64,000 nt of DNA, taken from CBDFGQ01 sp965247295. GTDB lineage: Bacteria; Chloroflexota; Dehalococcoidia; Lucifugimonadales; JAGWBF01. Within the stretch, counting starts at the first letter, position 1, and each line of letters begins with the position of its first letter. The position numbers and the translations under genes are program-made. The stretch spans positions 483,699-547,698 of the forward strand of contig CBDFGQ010000006.1 in assembly GCA_965247295.1 (NCBI GenBank), read 5' to 3'. Shown piece after piece: positions 36,090 through 45,479 of this stretch. Below the pieces are notes generated by a model. The model ran no database searches and was not told the DNA's origin. It was given only the letters and a program-made list of their open reading frames with translations.

Positions 36090-36127
36090 AGAGTAAAAGT
36101 TCTTGATTTTGTCCAGTTTGGTGGGCC
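36090..36127 (+). repeat. Left direct repeat of genomic island (putative att site)
   Basis: AGAGTAAAA followed by GTTCTTGATTTTGTCCAGTT and TGGTGGGCC. The same string, with two mismatches in the last 30 nt and one 12-nt insertion, occurs at 52751-52800. The final TGGTGGGCC is the complement of the last nine nucleotides (GGCCCACCA) of tRNA-Gln. Hence this looks like the displaced tRNA-end copy left by site-specific integration. Confidence 0.7.
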
Positions 36128-36332
36128 TAAGTTGACGGTAGGCAGAACCATCTTTGAGATGCGGCTGGTGCTGTGAACCCACCCCAACCGCTTGATTGCC
36201 TACATGACAGGGTAGAAGGCTGAGATTCAACGCCGCACGACCGTAATAGCTCTACTGCCTTTCACGCCTCCTTGCCCTTCTTCACGACGGAACTGTCGAG
36301 GGTCGGACCTCCTCAGTAGTCCCTGACGACTA

Positions 36333-36361
36333 TTGCAATCATATCATGCGGTTGCGATAAT
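36333..36361 (+). promoter_or_regulatory. Putative promoter of the type I RM operon
   Basis: TTGCAA (36333-36338), 17-nt spacer, GATAAT (36356-36361), 67 nt before the first ATG of the operon. Match to consensus is 4/6 and 5/6. No other candidate between the left repeat and the operon looks as good. Confidence 0.5.
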
Positions 36362-36427
36362 CGAATAGGCGATTCATTCCATTGTCGTTGATGACCATCT
36401 CGGATGTGAACCACAAAGGAGCGGCTA

Positions 36428-36781
36428 ATGGCCAAGACAGCGAGGTTCGACGGCGACGCCTTCTTCGCCGCTTTGGACGCACAGAGGCAGGCCCGCCATT
36501 GCACTTGGAAGCAAGTGGCGGAGGAGTGCGGCATCAGCGCCTCCACTTTGAGCCGTATGTCCCAAGGCAAACACCCTGACGTGAACGGTCTCGCAGCCTT
36601 GGCGGCGTGGTCGGGGCTGGACGTAGACCGATTCGTCAGGAGCGCCGCCGCCAAGAATAAGCCGGAGCCCCTCGCGGTGATCTCGTCCTGTCTCCGCTCC
36701 GACCCCCGCCTGAACGAGGAAGCCGCCGTTGCCCTTGACCAGATGGTCAAGGCAGCCTACAGGAGCCTGACGAACCAATGA
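36428..36781 (+). CDS. Helix-turn-helix (XRE/Cro-type) protein, first gene of RM operon
   Basis: 117 residues. CTWKQVAEECGISASTLSRMSQGKHPDVNGLAALAAW is a clear helix-turn-helix. A C-terminal tail of 50 residues is unassigned. Its stop overlaps the hsdM start (ATGA). As the leading gene it is a good candidate for a controller that times restriction after modification, as C proteins do, though it could also bind other targets. Confidence 0.8.
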   Translation: MAKTARFDGDAFFAALDAQRQARHCTWKQVAEECGISASTLSRMSQGKHPDVNGLAALAAWSGLDVDRFVRSAAAKNKPEPLAVISSCLRSDPRLNEEAAVALDQMVKAAYRSLTNQ

Positions 36782-38905
36782 GCGCCCTGAACATCAGCAG
36801 CTTCATCTGGGGCATCGCCGACGACGTTCTGCGCGATGTCTACGTCCGGGGCAAGTACCGCGACGTCATTCTGCCCATGACCGTCATCCGCCGCCTTGAT
36901 GCGGTTCTCGAACCGACCAAGGACGCTGTTCTCCGCATGAAGGCCCAGCTAGACGACGCAGGCATTACGAATCAGGATGCCGCCCTGCGCCAGGCCTCCG
37001 GCCAGGCCTTCTACAACACGTCGCCCTTCCGGCTCCGCGACCTTGCATCCCGCGGGCGGCAACAGCAGTTGCGGGCAGACTTCGAGGCATACCTCGACGG
37101 CTTCTCGCCCAACATCGAAGAGGTCCTGGAGAAGTTCAGGTTCCGCAACCAGATTCCCACGCTGGTGGATGCGGACGTGCTCGGCTTCCTGCTGGAAAAG
37201 TTCCTGGACAGCTCGATCAACCTCAGCCCCAAGCCCATCCTGAACGGAGACGACTCCGTGCGTCTGGACGGCCTAGACAACCACGGCATGGGTACGGTCT
37301 TCGAAGAACTCATACGCCGCTTCAATGAGGAGAACAACGAGGAAGCCGGGGAGCACTTTACCCCAAGGGACGTGGTGCAGCTCATGGCACGGCTTATCTT
37401 CCTGCCGGTTGCCGAAGAGGTCAGGTCCGGCACCTACCTGGTCTATGACGGCGCGTGCGGCACAGGCGGGATGCTGACGGTAGCGGAAGAGACGCTGACG
37501 CAGCTGGCCCGGGAACAAGGCAAGGAGGCGTCAGTCCACCTGTACGGCCAGGAGGTGAACCCCGAGACCTACGCCATCAGCAAGGCCGACCTCATCCTGA
37601 AGGGAGAAGGCGGCGAGGCAGACAACATGCAATACGGCTCCACGCTCTCTGCCGACGCCTTCCCAGCCCGTGAGTTCGACTTCATGCTCTCCAATCCGCC
37701 TTACGGTAAGAGCTGGAAGAGCGACCTGGAACGCATGGGCGGAAAGTCCGACATCACGGACCCGCGCTTCGTTGTGGAGCACGGCGGCGACCTGGACTAC
37801 TCCCTCATCACCCGCTCCAGCGACGGCCAGATGATGTTCCTGGCAAACATGCTGAGCAAGATGAAGCGGGACACCCCGATGGGCAGCCGCATCGCGGAGG
37901 TGCACAACGGCAGCTCCCTCTTCACCGGCGACGCCGGGCAGGGCGAGAGCAACATACGCCGCTGGATCATTGAGAACGACTGGCTGGAAGCCATTGTCGC
38001 CCTACCCCTCAACATGTTCTACAACACTGGCATCGCCACGTACATCTGGGTGCTCAGCAACCGCAAGCCGGAGCATCGCCGAGGCAAGGTGCAGCTCATC
38101 GACGCCACGCAGTGGTTCCGTCCACTGCGCAAGAACCTCGGCAGCAAGAACTGTGAGCTCTCCGACGACGACATCCAGCGCATCTGCGATGCTTTCCTTG
38201 CCTTCGAGGAGACGGAGCAGTCGATAGAAATTCCCAAACGAGGCCTTCGGATACTGGAAAGTGACCGTGGAGCGCCCGTTGCGGCTCACCGTCGCTCTAT
38301 CACCGGACCATCGCCAGCGCTTCCGAGCCGCCTGCCGTGACGCGAAGGAAGAGCCACTCTCCAACGTCATTGATCGGGTAGCGGCAGTGCTTGGCGCCGG
38401 ACCTCACCCCGACTTCAACCGATTCATGGAAGTCGTTGTGGCGGATGCCTCCGCGCATGGCGTCAAGTTGACGGCCAAGCGGAAGAAACTATTGCAGACG
38501 GCGTTGGCATCCCGCGAAGAGGCCGCCGCGCCCGTCATCAAGAAGACCCACAAGCCGGGCGCGGTAGGACCTGATCCGATCCGCGGACTGATCGAAGCTG
38601 CCCTGGACGGACAGAGCACAGTAGTGGAGTACGAGCCGGACGCCGACCTGCGCGACACCGAGCAGGTGCCGCTCTTGGAGGACGGCGGCATTGAAGCCTT
38701 CCTCCGCCGGGAGGTGCTCCCCTACGCCCCGGACGCCTGGTACGTGCCCGACAGTGTGAAGGTTGGCTACGAGATCAGCTTTACCCGCCACTTCTACAAG
38801 CCAGAGCCGTTGAGGCCATTGGAGGAGATACGCGCGGACATCTTGGAGCTGGAGCGGGAAACTGAAGGTCTGCTGGCGGAAGTAATTGGTGGCAGGACAG
38901 CATGA
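36778..38905 (+). pseudogene. hsdM: Type I restriction-modification DNA adenine methyltransferase HsdM, one frameshift
   Basis: Two overlapping frames (36778-38340 and continuing to 38905) encode one N6-adenine methyltransferase of about 708 residues. SAM motif I is YDGACGTGGMLTVAEE and the catalytic motif IV SNPPYGKSW. After EETEQSIE the expected continuation, FPNEAFGYWKVTVERPLRL, is in the +1 frame. One extra A in the run at 38228-38230 explains this. The defect may be real or a sequencing error. Overlaps its neighbours by ATGA on both sides. If real, modification would be lost and the nuclease unbalanced. Confidence 0.85.
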
Positions 38906-39708
38906 GTGCAATCCCTTCCCTCCCCGAAAGTAGTGTTGAGTCGCTGGCCAGGCTGCTCGCAGAATGTGGAACTGGGTCAGACATTGGCCGGGTGCTGGCT
39001 GATCGAGGCATTCATGATGGCTCCGGCGAGTCGACTAAGTGGAAGAGGTTGTATTGGGTGTTCTTGAACATCCAGCGCCAGGACCGCTGCGCCAATCGAA
39101 TACTCGACTTCATTCAATCCTTCGTGGCTCCGGCTCGATTCGTAGGTAGAAACGACGAATTCGAACAAGATCGAATCGCATTGAATACTGCCTTAGCCTT
39201 CTCAGGGCTCGAGTACGGGCCTGATGGCCAGTTTCGGAATCGAACGACGGCTGCGACTCTTAGTGAGGCAGAGCGACGAGCAAACGCAATCAAAGGCAAG
39301 TTTCAGGGACGACGTATCCACCATGAAGTATTGAAGTACTGTCAAGCCGAACTGATGCAGCACAACTACTTCCACGCTGTCTTCGAGGCTTCAAAAGGCC
39401 TTGCCCAACGGATACGGGACAAGTCAGGTGTCGATGGCGATGGCGCCAAGCTCGTGGATAGCGTCTTCTCGGTCAATGGACCGGTTCTGGCATTCAACAC
39501 CCTACAGACCGAAATCGAGAAGACCGAACACAAAGGGTTCACCGCCTTACTGAAAGGTTGCTTTGCAGGTGTGAGGAACCCCCTCGCGCACGAGCCAAAG
39601 ATAATGTGGGACGGTGAGGACGATGCGGCGGACTATTTGACACTGATCTCGCTCCTCAATCGGAAGCTGGACGATTGCGTACCAACTGGATTGGGGGGTA
39701 GCCAATGA
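38902..39708 (+). CDS. TIGR02391-like (Ymh) protein within the RM operon
   Basis: 268 residues. The C-terminal half fits the TIGR02391 family: IHHEVLKYCQAELMQHNYFHAVFEASKGLAQRIR, then GFTALLKGCFAGVRNPLAHEP. The N-terminal 120 residues include a segment IQRQDRCANRILDFIQSFVAP. Members often sit in restriction or abortive-infection loci with unknown function. It is coupled by ATGA to hsdM and hsdS, so it is made with the RM complex. Confidence 0.72.
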   Translation: MSAIPSLPESSVESLARLLAECGTGSDIGRVLADRGIHDGSGESTKWKRLYWVFLNIQRQDRCANRILDFIQSFVAPARFVGRNDEFEQDRIALNTALAFSGLEYGPDGQFRNRTTAATLSEAERRANAIKGKFQGRRIHHEVLKYCQAELMQHNYFHAVFEASKGLAQRIRDKSGVDGDGAKLVDSVFSVNGPVLAFNTLQTEIEKTEHKGFTALLKGCFAGVRNPLAHEPKIMWDGEDDAADYLTLISLLNRKLDDCVPTGLGGSQ

Positions 39709-41174
39709 CCACCACCCCCCAACCCTACCCCGCCTACAAGCCCTCCGGCATCCCCTGGCTGGGCGGCGTGCCGGAGCATTGGCACGTGCGGCGGCTTAGG
39801 ACTCTTGCCGACATGCGTGTCAGCAACGTGGATAAACACACTAAGGAGGATGAGTTCCCCGTTCGACTCTGCAACTACGTCGATGTCTACAAGCACGACC
39901 GCATCGCCCCAGCCATGCCTTTCATGACAGCGACGGCCTCGCGGGACGAGATCGAAAGATTCCGGCTAGAGCGAGACGATGTGCTCATCACAAAGGACTC
40001 CGAGGCTTGGGACGATATTGGTGTTCCTGCTTTGGTGACAGAAGCAGCCGACGACCTTCTCTCGGGCTACCATTTGGCCTTGCTGCGCCCCTTCAAGGAG
40101 ATACTAGGTGCATATCTGGCCCGGACTTTGCAGAGCAAGGAGGTTGCCTACCAGTTCCACATCCGGGCAAATGGGGTGACGCGATATGGCCTTACCCACA
40201 TGGGCATCAAGTCCGTTTGTATTCCCCTCCCATCTCTCCCCGAACAGGCAGCCATCGTCCGATACCTGGACCACGTAGACCGGCGCATCCGGCGCTACGT
40301 CACCGCCAAGCGGAAACTCATCAACCTGCTAGAGGAAGAGAAGCAGGCCGTCGTCAACCAGGCCGTCACCCGCGGCCTTGACCCCAACGTCCGCCTCAAG
40401 CCCTCCGGCGTCGAGTGGCTGGGCGACGTGCCGGAGGATTGGGAGGTGTTGCCTCTCAAGCGGGCATTCATTTCAATGGACTACGGCATATCAGATGCGA
40501 CCACAGACACCGGTTCCACTCGTGTTCTCACGATGGCCCATGTCAACGGCGGGAACGTGACCGTGCCATCCCATGGTGGGGTGGACTCTGTTGACCCGCG
40601 GCTTCTACTACAGGGTGGCGATCTACTCTTTAACCGCACTAATAGTCAGGAGCTCGTTGCCAAGGTGGGGATATTCGTTGGACATGACTCGCCGGTTACG
40701 TTCGCTTCGTATCTCGTTCGGCTCCGGCCTCATCCGCTTCACGTCCCGGAATATTTGAACCTCGTGCTGAATGACGAGAGCTTCCTGTCGAGCGCCCGTA
40801 GAGAAGCCATACCCAGCCTGCATCAGTCCAACCTCAATCCGAACCGGTATGGAAGGCTTCCCATTGCGTTGCCTGAGAAGTCAGAACAACTGAGGCTTCT
40901 TCGTTTCCTTAGCGACGAAACGGAAGTCATTGACTCTTGCATCGCCCGCGCCCGCCGCCAAATCGAACTGCTTCAGGAGTACCGCACACGGCTCATCTCC
41001 GACGTGGTGACGGGCAAGCTGGACGTGCGCGAGGCGGCGCTGCTATCGGACGAAGCCGACGACCAGGATCCTATAGAGGAAGGCGACCTGTTAACAGACG
41101 GTGTGGCCGAAGACCTGCACGACCCCGATGAGTCGGTAGAAGGGTTGGCAATGGAAAACGAGGTGACCGTATGA
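39705..41174 (+). CDS. hsdS: Type I restriction specificity subunit HsdS
   Basis: 489 residues with the usual two target-recognition domains and two central repeats. Each half begins with a matching motif (YKPSGIPWLGGVPEHWHV near residue 12 and LKPSGVEWLGDVPEDWEV near residue 230) and ends in a LPEQAAI-type or SEQLRLLRFL helix. Coiled spacers (KLINLLEEEKQAVV; RQIELLQEYRTRLI) set the distance between half-sites. An acidic tail of 50 residues follows. Target sequence cannot be predicted by eye. Confidence 0.92.
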   Translation: MTTTPQPYPAYKPSGIPWLGGVPEHWHVRRLRTLADMRVSNVDKHTKEDEFPVRLCNYVDVYKHDRIAPAMPFMTATASRDEIERFRLERDDVLITKDSEAWDDIGVPALVTEAADDLLSGYHLALLRPFKEILGAYLARTLQSKEVAYQFHIRANGVTRYGLTHMGIKSVCIPLPSLPEQAAIVRYLDHVDRRIRRYVTAKRKLINLLEEEKQAVVNQAVTRGLDPNVRLKPSGVEWLGDVPEDWEVLPLKRAFISMDYGISDATTDTGSTRVLTMAHVNGGNVTVPSHGGVDSVDPRLLLQGGDLLFNRTNSQELVAKVGIFVGHDSPVTFASYLVRLRPHPLHVPEYLNLVLNDESFLSSARREAIPSLHQSNLNPNRYGRLPIALPEKSEQLRLLRFLSDETEVIDSCIARARRQIELLQEYRTRLISDVVTGKLDVREAALLSDEADDQDPIEEGDLLTDGVAEDLHDPDESVEGLAMENEVTV

Positions 41175-41398
41175 CGGACTGGGGAAAGTGCCCGGCAGTC
41201 GAGAGCGTGCCCGGCAGGCTGAGTGGGGCCTGGGTGTTCACCGGCACCAGAGTGCCAGTATCCGCCCTTTTCGAGAACCTTGAGAGCGGCGCTACGATAA
41301 CACAGTTTCTTGATTGGTTCGAGGGCGTGGAGGAATGGAAGGTCAGATCTGTTCTCGAATTCGCGGCGAAGTCCGTCAAGGTTTCCGTAGAACCGTGA
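41171..41398 (+). CDS. DUF433 antitoxin-like protein
   Basis: 75 residues. WVFTGTRVPVSALFENLESGATITQFLDWF matches DUF433, a small HTH family that pairs with DUF5615 PIN-like toxins. It overlaps hsdS by ATGA and the toxin by GTGA. It is probably an antitoxin and operon autoregulator embedded in the RM operon. Confidence 0.85.
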   Translation: MTDWGKCPAVESVPGRLSGAWVFTGTRVPVSALFENLESGATITQFLDWFEGVEEWKVRSVLEFAAKSVKVSVEP

Positions 41399-41730
41399 AG
41401 ATTCTATTGGACCAGGGAACGCCTCGGCCGCTTCGAGAACATCTGCACGGACATTCGGTGGATACGGCAGCGGAGCGAGGATGGTCAGGACTCGGCAATG
41501 GAGACCTAATTGAGGAGGCCGAGCAGGAGGGATACGAAATCCTCATCACCACTGACCAGAATATGCGATACCAACAGAACCTCACAGATAGGCGACTGGC
41601 GATTGTCGTCCTGCTGTCCACGGCATGGCCCTATGTCCAGCCACGTATAGAAGAGATTCGCACTGTCCTTGACGAAATACACCCCGGTGAACTGAGAGAA
41701 GTCCCGATCCTAGAGATGGAAGAGAGGTAG
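41395..41730 (+). CDS. DUF5615 PIN-like toxin
   Basis: 111 residues from the GTG at 41395, which overlaps the DUF433 stop. VKILLDQGTPRPLREHLHGH and EGYEILITTDQNMRYQQNL are the acidic-site motifs of the Mut7-C/DUF5615 PIN-like RNase family. An upstream ATG (41314) in the same frame would run antisense to nothing but overlap DUF433 out of frame, so it is rejected. One nucleotide separates it from hsdR. Confidence 0.85.
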   Translation: MKILLDQGTPRPLREHLHGHSVDTAAERGWSGLGNGDLIEEAEQEGYEILITTDQNMRYQQNLTDRRLAIVVLLSTAWPYVQPRIEEIRTVLDEIHPGELREVPILEMEER

Positions 41731-41731
41731 C

Positions 41732-44700
41732 GTGACCACAGACACCACTGAGAAGGGACTTGAGCGGCTCATCTGTATCGCCATGGCCGGCCACGCGTGT
41801 GAACCTGCCCAGGGAGGCGCTGTGGCAGAACGTCCGGCCAATTACGGCGTAGGCTGGATCGGCGGAGACCCACAAGATTACGACCGGGAGTACTGCGTCG
41901 ACCTCGTTCAGCTTTCCTCTTTCCTGGAGACGACCCAGCCAGAGGAGGCCCAGTCCCTGGACTTGGGCCAAGACAGCCCGACGCGGCGCAAGTTCCTGGC
42001 CCGGCTGCAAGGGGAGATCAGGAAGCGAGGGACCATTGACGTGTTACGCAAGGGAATCAAACACGGTCCGCACCAGATTGACCTCATGTACAGCACACCG
42101 TCGCCGGGGAACGAGAAGGCCAAGGCACAGTTTGCGCAGAACCGGTTTTCCATAACGCGTCAACTTCAATACAGCCAGGACAACACCCAGCTTGCCTTGG
42201 ACCTGTGCCTCTTCATCAACGGGCTGCCTGTGGCCACCTTCGAGCTGAAGAACAGTCTGACCAAGCAGACAGTAGCGGACGCCGTTAAGCAGTACAGAGA
42301 AGACCGCAACCCTCGCGAAAAGCTCTTCGAGCTGGGGCGCTGCCTTGTCCACTTCGCCGTCGACGATCACGAGGTGCAATTCTGTACTCACCTACAGGGG
42401 AAGAGCTCCTGGTTCCTGCCTTTCGACAAGGGATGGAACGACGGCGCGGGCAATCCTCCCAATCCCAACGGAATCAAGACCGATTACCTGTGGAAGCAGG
42501 TCCTTACCCGGGAAGGCCTCACTGACATCATTGAGAACTACGCCCAAGTTGTCGAAACCAAGGATGACAAGGCTGGGCGTAAGAAGCGGGTGCAAATTTG
42601 GCCACGCTACCACCAGTTGGAAGTGGTGCGGCGGCTCCTAACGGATGTGCCGGCTGAAGGAGTCGGCAAGCGGTACCTCATCCAACACTCTCCGGGAAGC
42701 GGCAAGTCCAACTCCATCGCCTGGCTTGCCCACCAGCTAATTGGGTTCGAGGTTAGCGGCAAGGCCCTCTTCGATTCGATCATAGTAGTCACGGACCGGA
42801 GGATTCTAGATAGGCAGATCAAGGACACTATTCGGCAGTTTGCCCAGGTGGGCTCCGTGGTGGGCCATGCCCAGAGCTCCAAGGACCTGCGCACCTTCCT
42901 TCAGGATGGGAAGAAGGTTGTCATTACTACCGTACAGAAGTTTCCCTTCATTCTGGACGCCATTGGGGACGAACACCGTAATCGTAGCTTCGGAATCATC
43001 ATCGACGAGGCCCACTCCAGCCAGGGAGGCCGCACCTCGGCCTCGGTGTCCATGGCCCTGGGACAGGCCGGCGCAGAAGAGGAAGAGGAGACCACCGAGG
43101 ACAAGATCAACAAAATCATTGAGAGCAAGAAGATGCTGCCCAACGCCAGCTACTTCGCATTCACGGCCACGCCGAAGAATAGGACGCTGGAGATCTTCGG
43201 CCGGCCTATCCCGGAGGGAGACAAGGTCCGGCACGTCCCGTACCACTCCTACACCATGAAGCAGGCAATAGAGGAGGGGTTCATCGTAGACGTGCTGAAG
43301 CATTACACGCCCGTGGAAAGCTACTACCGGCTGGTCAAGACTGTGGAAGCGGACCCGGAGTTCGATACGAAGCGTGCGGCTAAGAAGCTGAGGCGCTATG
43401 TTGAGAACAACGATCATGCCATCCGCCTCAAGTCCGAGATCATGGTGGACCACTTCCACGAGCAGGTCATCGGCCTTCAGAAGGTCGGCGGGCAGGCCAG
43501 GGCCATGGTGGTGACAGCCAGTATCGAGCGCGCCATCCGCTACTACCACGCTATCCAAGACTACTTGGCAGAGCGCAAGAGTCCATACCAGGCGATCGTC
43601 GCCTTTTCCGGTGAGCACGAATACGCAGGGACGAAGGTAACAGAGGCTTCCCTCAACGGTTTCTCCTCGAACCTCATCGCCGACGAGATTCAGAAGGATC
43701 CGTACCGTTTCCTGGTTTGCGCTGACAAGTTTCAGACCGGCTACGACGAGCCTCTGCTCCACACCATGTACGTGGACAAGATGCTGTCCGGCGTCAAGGC
43801 GGTGCAGACACTCTCGCGCCTTAACCGGGCACACCCCAAGAAGCATGATGCATTTGTGCTCGACTTTGCCAATGACGTGGACACTATCCAGGACTCCTTC
43901 GCCGACTACTACCGCACTACGGTCCTTGCCGACGAGACCGATCCCGACAAGCTGCACGACCTCAAGGCAACGCTCGACGGCTATCAGGTGTATGAGCAAG
44001 CCCAGATCGACCAGTTGGTGGAGCTCTATCTCTCCGGCACGGACCGTGACCAGCTCGACCCGATCCTCGACTCCTGCGTCGCCGTCTACCGGGAACAGCT
44101 TGACGAGGATGGGCAGGTGGACTTCAAAGACAAGGCGAAGGGGTTCCTTCGCACCTATGGCTTCCTGGCCTCCATACTTCCCTACACCAACGCCGAGTGG
44201 GGAAAGCTGTCGATATTCCTAAACTTCCTTGTACCGAAGCTGCCGGCTCCCGTTGAAGAGGATCTGTCGAAGGGGATTCTCGATACCATCGACATGGATA
44301 GCTACCGGGTGGAGAAGCAGGCAGCCCAGGCGATCCAGCTACCCGACGAGGATGCAGAGATTGAGCCGGTCCCAACCTCGGGCGGAGGGCAAAAGGCCGA
44401 GCCGGAGTTGGAACGGCTGTCGAACATCATCAAAGACTTCAACGACCGCTTCGGCAACATCGAGTGGAAGGACGCGGACAAGATCGAGAAGGTGATTGCC
44501 GAAGAGCTGCCCGCGAAGGTTGCCGGTGACAGGGCGTACCAGAACGCTATGGCTAACTCCGACCAACAGAACGCACGAATCGAGCACGACAAGGCCCTGG
44601 AACGCGCCATGACCGAGCTCCTGGCAGACCACACCGAGCTGTTCAAGCAGTTCAGCGACAACGATTCGTTCCGCCGGTGGTTGTCGGAGATGATCTTCGC

Positions 44701-44758
44701 TGCTACGTATGTTGGAGCTGCCGCTGCCGCTAGTGGAACTGGAAGCGAGGTGGGCTGA
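41732..44758 (+). CDS. hsdR: Type I restriction endonuclease subunit HsdR
   Basis: 1008 residues, GTG start. The N-terminal nuclease domain has Asp157 in LALDLCLF and the E171-x-K173 pair in ATFELKNSL (PD-D/ExK). Helicase domain 1 has GSGKS at 322-326 and DEAH at 425-428, with FTATPKNRTLEIFG as motif III. Domain 2 has DKFQTGYDEPLL and QTLSRLNRAHP. A C-terminal helical region contacts the methylase. Intact. It follows the toxin by one base, so transcription and translation are linked to the whole operon. Confidence 0.95.
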   Translation: MTTDTTEKGLERLICIAMAGHACEPAQGGAVAERPANYGVGWIGGDPQDYDREYCVDLVQLSSFLETTQPEEAQSLDLGQDSPTRRKFLARLQGEIRKRGTIDVLRKGIKHGPHQIDLMYSTPSPGNEKAKAQFAQNRFSITRQLQYSQDNTQLALDLCLFINGLPVATFELKNSLTKQTVADAVKQYREDRNPREKLFELGRCLVHFAVDDHEVQFCTHLQGKSSWFLPFDKGWNDGAGNPPNPNGIKTDYLWKQVLTREGLTDIIENYAQVVETKDDKAGRKKRVQIWPRYHQLEVVRRLLTDVPAEGVGKRYLIQHSPGSGKSNSIAWLAHQLIGFEVSGKALFDSIIVVTDRRILDRQIKDTIRQFAQVGSVVGHAQSSKDLRTFLQDGKKVVITTVQKFPFILDAIGDEHRNRSFGIIIDEAHSSQGGRTSASVSMALGQAGAEEEEETTEDKINKIIESKKMLPNASYFAFTATPKNRTLEIFGRPIPEGDKVRHVPYHSYTMKQAIEEGFIVDVLKHYTPVESYYRLVKTVEADPEFDTKRAAKKLRRYVENNDHAIRLKSEIMVDHFHEQVIGLQKVGGQARAMVVTASIERAIRYYHAIQDYLAERKSPYQAIVAFSGEHEYAGTKVTEASLNGFSSNLIADEIQKDPYRFLVCADKFQTGYDEPLLHTMYVDKMLSGVKAVQTLSRLNRAHPKKHDAFVLDFANDVDTIQDSFADYYRTTVLADETDPDKLHDLKATLDGYQVYEQAQIDQLVELYLSGTDRDQLDPILDSCVAVYREQLDEDGQVDFKDKAKGFLRTYGFLASILPYTNAEWGKLSIFLNFLVPKLPAPVEEDLSKGILDTIDMDSYRVEKQAAQAIQLPDEDAEIEPVPTSGGGQKAEPELERLSNIIKDFNDRFGNIEWKDADKIEKVIAEELPAKVAGDRAYQNAMANSDQQNARIEHDKALERAMTELLADHTELFKQFSDNDSFRRWLSEMIFAATYVGAAAAASGTGSEVG

Positions 44759-44761
44759 CAG

Positions 44762-44899
44762 ATGAAAGCCATATCCCCCGCAACAATCACCTTGCGTCCC
44801 GTCGCCGTCGACCTGTTCGGTGGCGCTGGGGGACTGTCCTATGGGATGCAACAGGCAGGGATAACGATCATCGGGGGCATAGACAGAACAGGCGACTAA
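44762..44899 (+). pseudogene. N-terminal stub of a C5-cytosine DNA methyltransferase
   Basis: 45 codons ending in TAA. AVDLFGGAGGLSYGMQQAG is motif I of Dcm/HhaI-type enzymes (DxFxGxGG), and IIGGID fits the next strand. All catalytic parts (PCQ, ENV) are missing. It starts 3 nt after the hsdR stop. It records a second methylase once joined to this operon and deleted. Confidence 0.8.
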
Positions 44900-44906
44900 G
44901 GAATAA

Positions 44907-45479
44907 TTACTGAGTTGCCAAGGTCTTCCTACGAGAGAATTGCCGCTCCACTCCTGTAACCCGCTTTCTGAAGGCCAACATCTGGCTACTTACCCCGTAT
45001 GACTCACAGGCCTCTTGATTGGAAACTAGTCGACTCCGCAAGTGTATCAGTGCTTCTCTGGGCAGAAGCAACGCTGCGGCAAGCCAATTCGCCTCCTCCT
45101 CGGCAGAGGCGTTATACCCTCTAAGGGCCAGGTCTTCGGCCCCTGCGAAGAACACGGTGCTGGGTTGATGTCCCAGAAGCAGGTGTGCCAGTTCGTGCAT
45201 GAGATCGCTTGAGTAGCGACCTTTGCTATGGTTAGGGTTGATAACAATGGCGTCGCGGCCCGACGCGGAAACGGTGATCGCGGACCACGAATCCCGATCT
45301 GCGGTGACTAACTGGAGGACATCACCCTCGGAGAGTCCCAAGTCGGTTACCGGCCATACGGCAACATCCAGATGGGAAGCTAGCCGATCTGGCGAAAGGG
45401 CAGCTGTAGGGACGAGTCCTAGCTCGACACGCAAAGAGCGGGCCATTTCCTCACAGCGAGACTTAAAGCCCCTCTCCAT
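44907..45479 (-). CDS. ImmA/IrrE-type metallopeptidase (CapP-like)
   Basis: 190 residues, DUF955 family. Zinc motif MHELAHLLLGH (H95, E96, H99), with a downstream acidic EEEANWLAAALLLP helix supplying the third ligand. Overlaps the XRE gene by 17 nt; the two form a repressor-peptidase pair. Such pairs switch phage and ICE genes, and the CapH-CapP pair does this for CBASS operons. Here the pair is divergent from a patatin gene, as expected for CBASS. Role inferred from context. Confidence 0.85.
   Translation of the reverse strand: MERGFKSRCEEMARSLRVELGLVPTAALSPDRLASHLDVAVWPVTDLGLSEGDVLQLVTADRDSWSAITVSASGRDAIVINPNHSKGRYSSDLMHELAHLLLGHQPSTVFFAGAEDLALRGYNASAEEEANWLAAALLLPREALIHLRSRLVSNQEACESYGVSSQMLAFRKRVTGVERQFSRRKTLATQ

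Larger units (their letters stand above)
35986..36427. other. Gene-free interval before the restriction operon
   Basis: 442 bp without a convincing gene. It contains the left direct repeat of the island (36090-36127) and the RM promoter (36333-36361). A short frame across the repeat reads RVKVLDFVQFGGP, the C-terminal signature of the local serine recombinases, so it may be the tail of a lost recombinase gene. The rest shows nothing recognisable. Confidence 0.6.
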
